The notes under the pieces were generated by a model that was not told where the DNA came from, searched no databases, and was given only the letters and a program-made list of their open reading frames with translations. Position numbers and translations under genes: made by a program. Of a stretch of 54,724 nt of DNA, positions 1-11,025 are shown in pieces. Origin of the DNA: Bacillota bacterium (GTDB lineage Bacteria; Bacillota; SHA-98; UBA4971); NCBI GenBank assembly GCA_029551185.1, contig JAKPFY010000043.1, positions 1 through 54,724 on the forward strand. Direction: 5' to 3'. Every line of letters starts with the position of its first letter. The first letter of the stretch is position 1.

Positions 1-2
1 CT

Positions 3-1972
<1,970 letters not shown>

Positions 1973-2017
1973 GAAATGGGCTGCCGGAGGCTGCAAGGAG
2001 ATAGGAGGGAAACTCGA

Positions 2018-3526
2018 TTGAGACTGAATGAACTCAAAGCCCATGAGCTTCTACCTTTAATAAGAAGGCATGAAGTCACTGTGGAAGAGGCAGTCACTGA
2101 GACGCTTGACAGGATAGCAGCTTTGGACGGGACTATTCAGGCGTACATTACGGTGGCAAGGGAACATGCTTTGCAAAGAGCCAAAGAGGCTGACGCAAGG
2201 CTTGCTAAAGGCGAACCCCCCAGGCCTTTGGAGGGACTTTCCATTGCGATAAAGGACAATATCTGCACAAAGGGCATAAGGACTACCGGCGCGTCCAGAT
2301 ACTTGGAGGATTTCATCCCTCCTTATGACGCTACTGTTATTGAGCGCCTTGAGGATGCCGGCGCGATTGTTGTAGGGAAAACCAATATGGATGAATTTGC
2401 CATGGGGTCTTCTACGGAAAATTCTGCCATGTTTTCTACGAGAAATCCCTGGAATCTAAACAGGGTGCCAGGGGGATCCAGCGGAGGCAGCGCAGCTTGT
2501 GTCATAGCGAATGAGGCTGTCTTTGCGTTGGGTTCTGATACAGGAGGGTCAATTCGTCAACCTGCATCTTTTTGCGGTATTGTAGGACTAAAACCAAGTT
2601 ATGGCCTGGTATCAAGGTACGGCCTGATCGGGTATGCGTCATCTATGGACCAGATTGGCCCCATGACCCGGGATGTCAGGGATTGCGCGCTGATTCTGAA
2701 TGTAATTGCAGGCAATGATCCGAGGGATTCCCAATCTTATCCCGGGGAGTTGCCTGATTATGCCGGGTGTTTGGTTCCGGAAATAAGTGGGCTCACAATC
2801 GGTGTCCCTAAGGAGTTCTTGGAAGAAGGGCTTTCCGGGCCGGTAAGAGATGCATTTATGAAGGCTTTGGATAGGTTGGAGGAGCTGGGCGCAAGAGTTG
2901 TGGAAGTCTCGCTGCCTCATGTAAGACATGCTCTCGCTGCTTACTATGTTATATCTTCCGCTGAAGCCGGCTCAAATCTGGCCAGGTTGGACGGGGTAAG
3001 ATACGGGTATCGCGCCCCCGGGCAAGAGGATTCAGCATCAATGATGGCAGCGTCCAGAGGAGAAGGGTTGGGGCCTGAGGTAAAACGCAGGATAGTCCTG
3101 GGCACTTACGTATTATCAGCTGAAAACCGCGAGAAATATTTCAACGAAGCGCTTAGGGTCCGCTCGCTCATTTCCCGGGATTTCCAAGAAGTCTTTAAGA
3201 CATGTGATTGTCTCGTCGGTCCTACCTCCCCGACTGTAGCGTTTGAGGCAGGAGAGAAGACCAGGGATCCACTGGAGATGTATCTTTCTGACGTCTATAC
3301 TGTGCCTCCTAATTTGGCGGGAATTCCCGGGATTTCCGTCCCGTGCGGGTTTGATGAGGAAGGCATGCCTGTAGGTCTCCAGATCATGGGTAAGCAATAC
3401 GATGAGGCGACTTTGCTCAGGATAGCGTACGCTTTTGAGCAGGCTACGGATTTCCACAGAAGAAGGCCTGAAGTCCCACAAAAGACTTATCAATCAGAGT
3501 CGGCCGGGGGTGAAAGAAGTGTTTGA
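2018..3526 (+). CDS. gatA: Asp/Glu-tRNA amidotransferase subunit A (glutaminase)
   Basis: GatA releases ammonia from glutamine and passes it to GatB. It belongs to the amidase-signature family: the catalytic lysine lies in SIAIKDNI, and the Ser-cisSer pair lies in the glycine/serine-rich [10 protein letters not shown] and [12 protein letters not shown] motifs. I chose the TTG start at 2018 because AGGAGGG ends 8 bases before it and translation from there gives [12 protein letters not shown], the normal GatA beginning, for 502 residues. An in-frame ATG at 1976 would add 14 residues with no homology signal. The 3' end overlaps gatB by 8 bases, which suggests coupled translation. Confidence 0.95.
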   Translation: MRLNELKAHELLPLIRRHEVTVEEAVTETLDRIAALDGTIQAYITVAREHALQRAKEADARLAKGEPPRPLEGLSIAIKDNICTKGIRTTGASRYLEDFIPPYDATVIERLEDAGAIVVGKTNMDEFAMGSSTENSAMFSTRNPWNLNRVPGGSSGGSAACVIANEAVFALGSDTGGSIRQPASFCGIVGLKPSYGLVSRYGLIGYASSMDQIGPMTRDVRDCALILNVIAGNDPRDSQSYPGELPDYAGCLVPEISGLTIGVPKEFLEEGLSGPVRDAFMKALDRLEELGARVVEVSLPHVRHALAAYYVISSAEAGSNLARLDGVRYGYRAPGQEDSASMMAASRGEGLGPEVKRRIVLGTYVLSAENREKYFNEALRVRSLISRDFQEVFKTCDCLVGPTSPTVAFEAGEKTRDPLEMYLSDVYTVPPNLAGIPGISVPCGFDEEGMPVGLQIMGKQYDEATLLRIAYAFEQATDFHRRRPEVPQKTYQSESAGGERSV

Positions 3527-4958
3527 GCCTGTAATAGGAATAGAAGTTCACACGCAACTCAAAACTGAATCAAAGTTGTTTTGCTCTTGTTCCACAAGAT
3601 TTGACGCAGCTCCCAATCGGAATACATGCCCTGTTTGCCTGGGACTTCCCGGCGCCTTGCCTGTTCTTAACAAAAAAGCGCTTCTTTTCGGGATCAAAAC
3701 AGGTTTGGCTTTCAACTGCGAAATCGCGGAGTTTTCCGGATTTGACAGGAAGAATTACTTCTACCCTGATTTGTCCAAAAACTATCAGATAACTCAAGAT
3801 GCTTTCCCTATTGGCACAAACGGGCATATAGATGTGATGACAGACGGCAAAACACGTAGAATACGTATTAAGCGGGTGCATCTTGAGGAAGATGCGGGCA
3901 AGTCCGTTCATGAAGGAGGCACTATCACCGGCGCAGCATATTCACTGGAAGATTATAACCGCGCAGGAGTACCTCTTCTGGAAATTGTGAGTGAGCCGGA
4001 CATAAGATCTCCGAAAGAAGCATATGAGTACCTTTTGATGCTAAGACGCATATTGCTTTACTTGGAAGTATCTGACTGTAAAATGGAAGAGGGATCTTTG
4101 CGGTGTGATGTCAACATCTCAATAAGGCCTGAAGGATCAGATGAGTTCGGAACCCAGGTGGAACTCAAGAATTTGAACTCTTTCAGGGCTGTCGAGAGGA
4201 GCCTTGAATATGAGGTGGAGCGTCAATCCCAGCTGGTGGCGAGTGGCGGGGAAGTGATCCGGGAGACCAGGCATTGGGATGAGGCAAGTCAAGTCACTGT
4301 ATCTATGAGACGCAAAGAACGTGCGGAGGATTACAGATACTTCCCTGAACCTGATCTTGCGCAGCTTAATATCAGAAGATCCTGGGTTGACGAGATTAAA
4401 GCGACTCTTCCTGAGCTTCCGGCAGCACGGCGCATGCGTTTCATAGAAAGTTACGGGCTTCCGGAATATGACGCTTCTCTCTTAACTGACACAAAAGAAC
4501 TGGCCGATTACTTCGAGGCAGTTGTCAGAGAATATGGCGAGGCAAAGACTGTGAGCAACTGGATCATGGGGGAGCTTTCAAGACTCATGAACGCCACCGG
4601 TATAGGAATTGAGTCAGTGAAGGTCAGGCCCGGCGACATTGCTGCCATGCTGAAGATGATAGACAAAGGGACAATCAGCGGTAAGATTGCAAAGACTGTT
4701 TTTGAGGAAATGTTTGCGGAAGGAAAGTCCCCGGAGACTATAGTCAAGGAAAAGGGCCTTGTGCAGATAACTGACGAAGAGGAACTGGCAAAGATTGTGG
4801 ATTGCGTAATAGAGGAGAATCGAGAGGTGGCTGACCAAGTAAGAGAAGGGAAAGATAAGGCTCTCGGTTTCCTTGTGGGGCAGGTTATGAAGATGACAAA
4901 GGGGCGGGCAAACCCCCAAGCGGTAAACAAGCTATTGCGTCAACGTCTGGCTAATTGA
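3519..4958 (+). CDS. gatB: Asp/Glu-tRNA amidotransferase subunit B (kinase/transamidase)
   Basis: GatB phosphorylates the misacylated glutamyl (or aspartyl) group and amidates it with ammonia from GatA. The 479-residue protein opens with the family signature [12 protein letters not shown], followed by the zinc-site cysteines CSCSTRF...CPVCLGLPG, the [17 protein letters not shown] block and HLEEDAGK. The C-terminal part is the helical tail/YqeY domain that binds tRNA. I chose GTG 3519, because GGGGTGA lies 5 bases upstream and matches the anti-Shine-Dalgarno sequence; GTG 3510 is possible. It overlaps the end of gatA. No GlnRS gene is visible in the window, which fits the indirect Gln-tRNA pathway. 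Confidence 0.96.
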   Translation: MFEPVIGIEVHTQLKTESKLFCSCSTRFDAAPNRNTCPVCLGLPGALPVLNKKALLFGIKTGLAFNCEIAEFSGFDRKNYFYPDLSKNYQITQDAFPIGTNGHIDVMTDGKTRRIRIKRVHLEEDAGKSVHEGGTITGAAYSLEDYNRAGVPLLEIVSEPDIRSPKEAYEYLLMLRRILLYLEVSDCKMEEGSLRCDVNISIRPEGSDEFGTQVELKNLNSFRAVERSLEYEVERQSQLVASGGEVIRETRHWDEASQVTVSMRRKERAEDYRYFPEPDLAQLNIRRSWVDEIKATLPELPAARRMRFIESYGLPEYDASLLTDTKELADYFEAVVREYGEAKTVSNWIMGELSRLMNATGIGIESVKVRPGDIAAMLKMIDKGTISGKIAKTVFEEMFAEGKSPETIVKEKGLVQITDEEELAKIVDCVIEENREVADQVREGKDKALGFLVGQVMKMTKGRANPQAVNKLLRQRLAN

Positions 4959-5010
4959 AAACTTAATTATTCCAAATACATCTGTAATGGAGAAGGAGAG
5001 TGGGGCGGGG

Positions 5011-5934
5011 GTGGCAATCAATGCTGATAATCACGCAAAAAAACAGAAGTTTTCGTCCCAAGCCGCCTATCAACACTGGGTCGCCGACGGGCTGCTCCTT
5101 TTGATCACAATCATCTGGGGTACTACGTTTGTTATCGTAAAAGGCATTCTTCCAAGGGTAGATCCTATTGTCTTGATAGGAATGAGGTTTCTTGTGGCTT
5201 CTCTCGCTGTGACCTTGGTCTTGGCCAGGCAAATCCTGCGGGCGGATGGAAAGGCCGTAAAGGCCGGTATAGTAATTGGATTGATCCTTTTTACAGGTTA
5301 CATATTCCAGACTGTCGCTTTGGAGTACACAACTGCGTCAAAATGTGGCTTCATTACAGGCTTATCTGTAGTCTTGGTTCCTATTCTTTCTGCATTTCTT
5401 TTAAAGAAATCCCCTGGTATTCCTTCTCTTATTGGGGTGGGATTCGCAACTTTAGGTTTGGCGCTCCTTAGTCTTGATTTTACTGAGGCGACGTTGTTCC
5501 AAATGGGGGATTTGCTATCTCTGTTAGGTGCTGTTGCTTTTGGCTTTCATATATTGGCAGTGGCGAAGTTTGCGCCTTTGTATGATGTGAGGATACTGGT
5601 GGTAATGCAGCTTTGGACTGTGGCTGTCGCTGCCTTTGCAATGGTAGGATTGCGAGTGTTTGCATTGGGGCAAACTATTTTGTTTTCGCCCGGCAATAAG
5701 GAGCTTATAGGCATTGGATTCCTTGGAATTTTCGCGACTGCTTTGACCTTATTTGTGCAAAATATCGCTCAGAAATTTACAAGCCCTACGCATGTAGCGA
5801 TTATATTTGCCACAGAACCGGTGTTTGCCGGGATCTTCGGCTGGTGGATTTTAGGAGAAACCTTGACAAGAACTCAAATGGTAGGCGCTGTACTAATAAT
5901 TGCGGGAATCCTCGTTGCAGAGGTGATAGGCTAA
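5011..5934 (+). CDS. DMT-superfamily EamA-type membrane exporter
   Basis: This is a membrane protein of about 307 residues with roughly ten hydrophobic helices arranged as two five-helix repeats, the EamA (drug/metabolite transporter) pattern. The first helix ends in TIIWGTTFVIVK, typical of the family, and the second repeat closes with TEPVFAGIFGWWILGE. Such proteins usually export amino acids or metabolites; the substrate cannot be read from sequence. I prefer the GTG start at 5011, which has AAGGAGAG 10 bases upstream, over ATG 4987, which has no ribosome site. It lies 52 bases after gatB in the same direction and is convergent with the histidine kinase, with only 14 bases between the stops. 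Confidence 0.85.
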   Translation: MAINADNHAKKQKFSSQAAYQHWVADGLLLLITIIWGTTFVIVKGILPRVDPIVLIGMRFLVASLAVTLVLARQILRADGKAVKAGIVIGLILFTGYIFQTVALEYTTASKCGFITGLSVVLVPILSAFLLKKSPGIPSLIGVGFATLGLALLSLDFTEATLFQMGDLLSLLGAVAFGFHILAVAKFAPLYDVRILVVMQLWTVAVAAFAMVGLRVFALGQTILFSPGNKELIGIGFLGIFATALTLFVQNIAQKFTSPTHVAIIFATEPVFAGIFGWWILGETLTRTQMVGAVLIIAGILVAEVIG

Positions 5935-5948
5935 GGTTGTTTTGTGCT

Positions 5949-7331
5949 CTATGAGGTAATCGGCAGACTGAATGTGAATGTAGTGCCGAAGCCCGGTTCG
6001 CTTTCCGCCCAGATGGATCCCTTATGAGTTGTTATGATTCCCTTTGCGATGGCAAGGCCCAGTCCGGTGCCGCCTGTGGCCCGGTCGCGGGCCCTGTCAG
6101 TTCTATAGAAACGGTCGAAGACATGGGGCAAATCCTCTTTGGCAATTCCCGGTCCTGAATCTGTTACAGACACCAAAATGCTGTTATCAAGGCAGGATGC
6201 CGAGACAAAAATTCTTCCGCCGTCCGGAGTGTGGTGGACTGCGTTTGCCAACAAGTTAACAAGGACTTGAGCTATACGGTCCGGATCCGCTTGAATTTTG
6301 GGAAGCGCCTCTTCAATGTTTGTCTCCAAATGGATTCCCCGCGCGTCGGTCTCTGCAGCGAAAACCGAGGCGACTCGCATGATTACGTCCTCGATCCCGG
6401 TAAGCTGTAGGCTTAGGGGAAATCCCCCGGATTCCATTTGGCCGAGATGAAGAAGGTCCTCGACAATCCTGGCCAATCTAAGGACTTCGTCATGGAGAGA
6501 GACTATTGTCTCTTGAGTCGGTTCTATAACGCCTTCTTGGATAGATTCGAGATTGCCACGAAGCACGGATAAAGGGGTTCGTAGCTCGTGAGCTACATCA
6601 GCCATGAGCTTATGACGGGCCTCTTCATTGGCTTTGAGGCTGTCCTGCATGAAACTGAAGGCATGAGCTACCTCTTCCATCTCATCACCGGCTGGGACTT
6701 GGATTTTGACATCGAAGTCGCCGGATGCCATTTTGCGGGCTGCTACCGCCAATTCGCTAAGTGGTTTGGACAGATGACGAGAGAAGATAAAAGCCAACCC
6801 TGTTCCGATTAGCGCGACGATAGCACATCCGATTATAGACGATGTTGTCATTCGACGTAGAAATGCTGATTCCAGGGTCATAAGACCTTTTTGAAACTCA
6901 GTTACTATCGCAACTGAACCTACGACCTTTCCATTAACTGTAATAGGCAACTTAAAAGGTGTAGCCTTCTCATTGAGAAAGAGTCCTACGTCTTGTCCGA
7001 TGGAATCAGCGATGATTCTACCTGTTTCGTCTGCGAGGAGGATTCTTTCAGGGCCTGCTGTCGCAGGAGGCATCATAAGGCGTCTCGGCAAACCCCTTCC
7101 GCGCACGAATTGCGTAGCTCTTATCAGAGCGTTGACACCTTCCCATGAACCTTGCTGAGTGTAATAAGCAGCAAGCAGCCTTTGCCATTGGGTAGCCCTG
7201 GCTTCATTGTTGCTGCGTACGTACCAATCAAACAATGAGCGTGTGGTAAAACTCCAAAGGACCGCTGTTACTACAGAGCTTAGTACAGCAATGGAAAGGA
7301 ACGCTATAAGAAGTTTCCGCCTAATTGTCAC
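5949..7331 (-). CDS. Membrane sensor histidine kinase (HAMP-HisKA-HATPase)
   Basis: This is a sensor kinase of 460 residues. It has a first membrane helix at about 7-26, an extracytoplasmic sensor region of about 135 residues, a second helix at about 166-184 and a HAMP linker to about 238. The dimerisation box is DVAHELRTPL, with the phospho-acceptor His near 248. The ATP-binding domain has its N box in NLLANAVHHTP, G1 in DSGPGIAKEDL, the F box around FDRFYRTD and G2 in GGTGLGLAIAKGI. The sensor region is not one I recognise. The start is a GTG with an AGAGGCGG site. It lies 54 bases downstream of its response regulator and the pair forms an operon; a link to the exported protein at 8311-8994 is inferred from position and from a binding-site-like repeat upstream of that gene. 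Confidence 0.94.
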   Translation of the reverse strand: MTIRRKLLIAFLSIAVLSSVVTAVLWSFTTRSLFDWYVRSNNEARATQWQRLLAAYYTQQGSWEGVNALIRATQFVRGRGLPRRLMMPPATAGPERILLADETGRIIADSIGQDVGLFLNEKATPFKLPITVNGKVVGSVAIVTEFQKGLMTLESAFLRRMTTSSIIGCAIVALIGTGLAFIFSRHLSKPLSELAVAARKMASGDFDVKIQVPAGDEMEEVAHAFSFMQDSLKANEEARHKLMADVAHELRTPLSVLRGNLESIQEGVIEPTQETIVSLHDEVLRLARIVEDLLHLGQMESGGFPLSLQLTGIEDVIMRVASVFAAETDARGIHLETNIEEALPKIQADPDRIAQVLVNLLANAVHHTPDGGRIFVSASCLDNSILVSVTDSGPGIAKEDLPHVFDRFYRTDRARDRATGGTGLGLAIAKGIITTHKGSIWAESEPGFGTTFTFSLPITS

Positions 7332-7385
7332 AGCTGCTATACCGCCTCTCTTGCAGTCTTGTCGTTTCCATGCAGTGGAGGTCTC

Positions 7386-8072
7386 TTAAGGAACAAGTTT
7401 ATACCCGACGCCGTAGACTGTCTGAAGGCGCTTGGGATTAGCAGGGTCATCCTCAATCTTTTTACGTAGATTGCTGACATGTGTATCAATGGATCTTTCG
7501 TAGCCTATATAAGCCTCGCCAAGGGATGCGTTGACCAACTGAAGGCGGCTGGCTACTCTGCCCGGCCTTTCCGCAAGGAAAAGCAGGATAGAGAACTCAG
7601 TGGGCGTCAGAGCTGCTTCACGGCCTGACACTGTCACCTGATGGCCGTCTACATCTATTGCTATGTCGCCGACTTTCAGGACGCCTTTCCGGTCTTCAAT
7701 GCCTTTGCCTACCCGCCTGAGGACTGCCCTGACCCGCGCGGCCAGTTCTCTTAGGCTAAACGGTTTTGTCACGTAATCATCAGCCCCGAGCTCCAATCCG
7801 AGGACTCTGTCAATTTCATCTGACTTTGCAGTAAGCATAATTACGGGAACATCGCTCACTTGGCGGATTTCCTTACAGACATCGAATCCGCTCTTTCCCG
7901 GAAGCATCAGGTCCAGAATAATGAGATCAGGATTTACCCTGCGAGCGGTGTCGATGGCGGAAAGCCCGTCTTTTGCCCAGAATACCTCGTATCCCTGGGC
8001 CTCCAGATAGTCCCTGATGATATTACCGATTGCCTCTTCGTCGTCAATTACCAAAATCCTTACACTTTCCAT
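7386..8072 (-). CDS. OmpR/PhoB-family response regulator
   Basis: This transcription factor of 228 residues has a receiver domain with the acidic pair D10/D11, phospho-acceptor Asp54 (in IILDLMLPG), Thr81 and Lys103 (TKPF). It is followed by a winged-helix DNA-binding domain (ALTPTEFSILLFLAERPGR ... SIDTHVSNLRKKIE ... TVYGVGYKL). All conserved receiver residues are present, so it should be phosphorylated by the adjacent kinase. The ATG has AGGTGG upstream. OmpR-type regulators bind direct repeats spaced by 11 bp; one such repeat (TTAAGAT twice, 11 bp apart) lies at 9061-9078, upstream of the neighbouring exported protein gene. Confidence 0.95.
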   Translation of the reverse strand: MESVRILVIDDEEAIGNIIRDYLEAQGYEVFWAKDGLSAIDTARRVNPDLIILDLMLPGKSGFDVCKEIRQVSDVPVIMLTAKSDEIDRVLGLELGADDYVTKPFSLRELAARVRAVLRRVGKGIEDRKGVLKVGDIAIDVDGHQVTVSGREAALTPTEFSILLFLAERPGRVASRLQLVNASLGEAYIGYERSIDTHVSNLRKKIEDDPANPKRLQTVYGVGYKLVP

Positions 8073-8150
8073 ATGTAGTCCACCTCTGGCCTCTGGTTTG
8101 ACTCCATGCCTGTATTTCCGTCATCCAATTGTATTCTCCCTCATGCTGAG

Positions 8151-8188
8151 AAAACTTGCAAGGGAAGGTCACAAAGCCTTCCCTTGCA
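8151..8188 (-). terminator. Hairpin terminator after the exported protein gene
   Basis: A perfect 12-bp inverted repeat (8157-8168 with 8177-8188, arms TGCAAGGGAAGG and its complement) encloses an 8-base loop. Read on the minus strand it is followed by AGTTTTC, a short T tract. It lies between the exported protein (8311-8994) and the two-component operon, so it should separate their transcription at least partly. The T tract is weak, so read-through is possible. Confidence 0.6.
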
Positions 8189-8310
8189 CAAGAGAATCGT
8201 GAAGTGTTAAGTGTTCTGAAATGCCGTGGGTTACTGTGCTTTTTAGGGCACATTCTTCTTGAGGCGCCGAGGTCTTTTATTATGGCCTCTTAAGACGTAT
8301 TTTTGGGGTA

Positions 8311-8994
8311 TCAGTTATCAGGATTCTGAGTTTGCCCGCAGAAGGGACAGACTCCCCGGTCTTGGCCTTTTCCGAATCTAAGACCCTGTCTTAGGCCGAC
8401 TTTCTGTCCTGCCTGGAATCCCTGGGAGAATCCTTTCATAAACCCCTGCTTGTCACCTGCGGATCGACCATGACCTGTATGGATACGAGACATGTTTTTG
8501 CCACTGATGTTCTGCCCGATACTCGGTCCGGTTTCGGGTGGCCCGATTTCTTTGCGGTTAAGCGCAAGCTTTAGGTCTTCTTCCATCTTGGCGATGGCTG
8601 TCCCTGCTTTCTCAGGGGCAAGCCTTCCTCCGGCGACCTGGGTGTCCAGGAATGCCTTCCGCTCTTCTAAGAGAGCGTCAACAAGCTCACTTTCACTGAT
8701 GCCCTTCTCCGCAGCTATTTCCACGAAGGATTTGCCTTCGTGCCTGGCAGCAATCACGTCTTCAACTTTCATGTTAATGATTGATGCGATCTTAGCTATC
8801 ATTGGTGTTAGTTGCCTTCTGCCAAACGGCTTTGAATCCTGAGGAGTGATTTGTACAGGAACTTGCGAGGTTTCTTGCAGAGTAGCCTGAGGGGCTTCTT
8901 CCGCGAAAGCGAGACCTGTAGCAGACATTATAACTAACAGAGCAGTGATTATCGTTGCGATACCGGCAATACGAATCCTTGGCGCAGTTTTCAT
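8311..8994 (-). CDS. Exported protein with Gly tetrad repeat and C-terminal CxxC
   Basis: Function unknown. The 227-residue protein starts with a signal peptide (MKTAPRIRIAG, a hydrophobic stretch, then LAFAEE; likely cleavage near 31). The middle (about 60-135) is a charged helical region with VIAARHEGKSFVEIAAEKGIS, resembling small Bacillota DUF2680-like exported proteins. Toward the C terminus glycine recurs every fourth residue for seven units (GFMK, GFSQ, GFQA, GQKV, GLRQ, GLRF, GKGQ). The end carries CPFCG, half of a zinc or redox site. The ribosome site is AAGGAGGCG. The promoter has a perfect TATAAT but no good -35, and an OmpR-type direct repeat lies upstream, which suggests control by the adjacent two-component system. 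Confidence 0.8.
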   Translation of the reverse strand: MKTAPRIRIAGIATIITALLVIMSATGLAFAEEAPQATLQETSQVPVQITPQDSKPFGRRQLTPMIAKIASIINMKVEDVIAARHEGKSFVEIAAEKGISESELVDALLEERKAFLDTQVAGGRLAPEKAGTAIAKMEEDLKLALNRKEIGPPETGPSIGQNISGKNMSRIHTGHGRSAGDKQGFMKGFSQGFQAGQKVGLRQGLRFGKGQDRGVCPFCGQTQNPDN

Positions 8995-9021
8995 GAGTTT
9001 GATCGCCTCCTTTCAAAACTT

Positions 9022-9078
9022 ATTATAGCTTGAGGTTTTCAAGGTCCGGCCTGGAAAATGTTAAGATAATATTAAGAT
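9022..9078 (-). promoter_or_regulatory. Activator-type promoter with 11-bp-spaced direct repeat
   Basis: Read on the minus strand toward the exported protein gene, a perfect TATAAT lies at 9027-9022. No TTGACA-like element is found 16-18 bases upstream (the sequence there is GCCGGA/CCGGAC). Just beyond, at 9061-9078, the heptamer TTAAGAT occurs twice with a start-to-start distance of 11 bp. That spacing, placed next to a missing -35, is the usual layout of an OmpR/PhoB-type activator site. Assignment to the regulator at 7386-8072 is an inference. Confidence 0.6.
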
Positions 9079-9120
9079 CTGTGAGACAGGGCTTGGAACT
9101 TCCGAGGAGATACATGGAAT

Positions 9121-9170
9121 CTTTTGGGATCTCTTCAGGATCTTGCAGGCAACGTTAGAGATTCCAAAAG
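9121..9170 (+). repeat. 14-bp inverted repeat in the phosphoglucomutase leader
   Basis: Bases 9121-9134 pair with 9157-9170 (CTTTTGGGATCTCT against AGAGATTCCAAAAG). There is one mismatch, which becomes a G-U pair only in plus-strand RNA, and the loop is 22 bases. It lies 109 bases upstream of the phosphoglucomutase start, in the divergent intergenic region. It could be an RNA leader hairpin or an upstream operator. No T tract follows directly. Confidence 0.5.
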
Positions 9171-9278
9171 CGGCGTTCGGAACATTTTCTTTGTAGGCTT
9201 GGGAAGGATAATCAAAGTGAGGTGTCTAAAGGATCTAAACCTATTGTTTGGCAATGTTTATGTTTGGGGGGAAAGTCA

Positions 9279-10709
9279 ATGACTCATACAGGTGATGTTG
9301 TCGTCGGTAGAAGCGCTCATGGCATCCCCGGCCACGTTTTCAGAGAGTATGACATACGTGGAACGGTGGATAAGGATCTGACGCGCGAATTCGTCTACAT
9401 GCTGGGAAGGGCTTTGGGTCGTCTTTACGCAAGTAAGAATGTGAAATCTGTCGCTGTCGGACGGGATGCAAGAGCAAGCTCTCCCGGATTCCGCGATGAA
9501 ATCGTCGGTGGGCTTACAAAAAGCGGAATTGATGTCTACGATATCGGGCTTGTCCCTACCCCTATACTTTACTACGCCTTATTCAATCTTGATGTAGGTG
9601 GAGGCGTGATGATCACAGGGAGCCATAACCCTCCAAATGAAAACGGTTTTAAGATATGTCTCGGCAAATCCACAATTTACGGCAGGGCAATTCAGGAGAT
9701 CAGAGACATAATGGTAAATGAAGATTTTGTCTCGGGGAAGGACGGTACCTGCCGTTCAGTGTCTTTGAATGAGAAATACATCAACGAAATCTGCGAGGAT
9801 CTTCATATCAAGCCGGATGGACGCAAGATAAAGGCGGTAGTGGACGCAGGCAATGGCACAGGCAACATTGTCGGGCCTGATCTCTATAGATGCATGGGTC
9901 ATGATGTCATAGAATTGTATTCGGAGCCTGATCCTGCTTTTCCTCATCATCATCCTGATCCGACAGTCCCTGAGAATCTTAGGGACCTTATCCTGAAAAT
10001 GGCAGAGACAGGCGCAGAAGCGGGGATAGCTTTTGACGGAGACTCGGACAGGATCGGGGTGGTAACCGCAGGAGGCGATATTCTCTGGGGGGATCAACTC
10101 CTTATCATTTTTGGAAGGGATATTCTCATGCGGCAGCCTGGCGCAAAGATTATAGGCGAGGTTAAGTGTTCAGAAGCGTTATTTGAAGAGATTCGGAAGG
10201 CAGGCGGCACGCCTATCATGTGGAAAGTGGGCCATTCTCTCATCAAAGCGAAACTCAAAGAGGAAGAGGCTGCCCTTGCCGGTGAAATGAGTGGGCACCT
10301 GTTCTTTGCTGACAGGTACTATGGGTACGACGACGCTATATATGCAGGCGCAAGGCTCTTAGAACTGCTGTCCCGCTCGGAGATGAATCTTCAAGAAATA
10401 GCGAGGACCCTTCCAAAGATGTATAACACCCCTGAGATCCGACTGGAATGTCCGGAACACTTGAAACAGGCTGTAGTACAGCGCGTAGCAGCTGACTTCT
10501 CAAAGGATTTCCTTGTTCACCGCATAGACGGGGTGAGGGTCAAGTTCCCTCATGGATGGGGCCTTGTGAGAGCTTCAAATACCCAGCCTGTGCTTGTTTT
10601 AAGGTTTGAAGCTGCAAGCCCTGAGTATCTTGATGAGATATCAGCTGAAGTTCAAACAAAAGTGGAGGAAGCCCTGGCTGAACTGTCGGCCGCCCATTCG
10701 CAGCCTTAG
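9279..10709 (+). CDS. Phosphoglucomutase/phosphomannomutase
   Basis: This enzyme of the alpha-D-phosphohexomutase family, 476 residues, interconverts glucose-6-P and glucose-1-P or the mannose forms. The four family sites are present in order: active-site serine loop TGSHNPPNENGFK, metal loop DGDSDRIG, sugar-binding loop GEMSGHLFF, and a C-terminal phosphate-binding segment around RASNTQPVLVLRFEA. The RASNT loop and two-substrate spacing suit the bacterial ManB/AlgC group, so substrate choice is open. I chose ATG 9279, with GGGGGGA 7 bases upstream; the GTG at 9222 would add 19 residues unlike the family. Given glgA, glgP and galT-like genes nearby, supply of glucose-1-P for glycogen is a reasonable role. 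Confidence 0.92.
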   Translation: MTHTGDVVVGRSAHGIPGHVFREYDIRGTVDKDLTREFVYMLGRALGRLYASKNVKSVAVGRDARASSPGFRDEIVGGLTKSGIDVYDIGLVPTPILYYALFNLDVGGGVMITGSHNPPNENGFKICLGKSTIYGRAIQEIRDIMVNEDFVSGKDGTCRSVSLNEKYINEICEDLHIKPDGRKIKAVVDAGNGTGNIVGPDLYRCMGHDVIELYSEPDPAFPHHHPDPTVPENLRDLILKMAETGAEAGIAFDGDSDRIGVVTAGGDILWGDQLLIIFGRDILMRQPGAKIIGEVKCSEALFEEIRKAGGTPIMWKVGHSLIKAKLKEEEAALAGEMSGHLFFADRYYGYDDAIYAGARLLELLSRSEMNLQEIARTLPKMYNTPEIRLECPEHLKQAVVQRVAADFSKDFLVHRIDGVRVKFPHGWGLVRASNTQPVLVLRFEAASPEYLDEISAEVQTKVEEALAELSAAHSQP

Positions 10710-10823
10710 GCTTGGTGCATTTCTGTACTCTTATGTTTCCAACAGATATTGTCTCATCTTAACCGACATGATCCTATGTGGGGACTGCTTGACGCTTACG
10801 TTGCCAAATACTCACATATGACC

Positions 10824-10857
10824 TGCGGATCACTGATGACTTCCGCACGGAACTTTT
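10824..10857 (+). terminator. Weak terminator-like hairpin
   Basis: TGCGGA (10824-10829) pairs with TCCGCA (10842-10847), with an additional TCA/TGA pairing inside, and a TTTT run follows at 10854-10857 after a short spacer. It lies 115 bases after the mutase stop. The stem is short, so this is a low-confidence call. Confidence 0.3.
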
Positions 10858-10911
10858 GCACGCTATATAAGGGTAACATATAAACTTGCTCATGAATCGC
10901 CCATGATTTGT

Positions 10912-10940
10912 TTGACATGTGCGGCATGATGATGTACACT
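10912..10940 (+). promoter_or_regulatory. Sigma-A promoter for regulator-ATPase operon
   Basis: A perfect -35 TTGACA (10912-10917), a 17-base spacer and a -10-like TACACT (10935-10940). The start of transcription would fall near 10947, immediately before the palindrome at 10958-10969. A second TATAAT lies at 10947-10952 but has no -35 at the right distance. Confidence 0.6.
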
Positions 10941-10957
10941 GCATATTATAATAGTGT

Positions 10958-10969
10958 TTCTATATAGAA
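10958..10969. promoter_or_regulatory. 12-bp perfect palindrome, candidate operator
   Basis: TTCTATATAGAA is a perfect palindrome; flanking GT...AC bases extend the symmetry after a two-base break on each side. It sits at about +11 to +22 relative to the TTGACA promoter and 57 bases before the TrmB-type regulator gene, the normal place for an autorepressor site. Binding by that regulator is inferred. Confidence 0.45.
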
Positions 10970-11025
10970 CTACGTTATCCTAACACAAACTACTGAAGGA
11001 TTACTATGATAAGGCAGTGAGAAAA

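Larger units (their letters stand above)
10710..11025 (+). other. Intergenic region between phosphoglucomutase and TrmB-type regulator
   Basis: This 316-base stretch has no convincing gene. From left to right it holds nothing clear to about 10820, a weak terminator-like hairpin (10824-10857), a sigma-A promoter (10912-10940) and a 12-bp perfect palindrome (10958-10969) just after the promoter. A short plus-strand open frame ending near 10821 is only the out-of-frame extension of the mutase gene. Confidence 0.7.
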
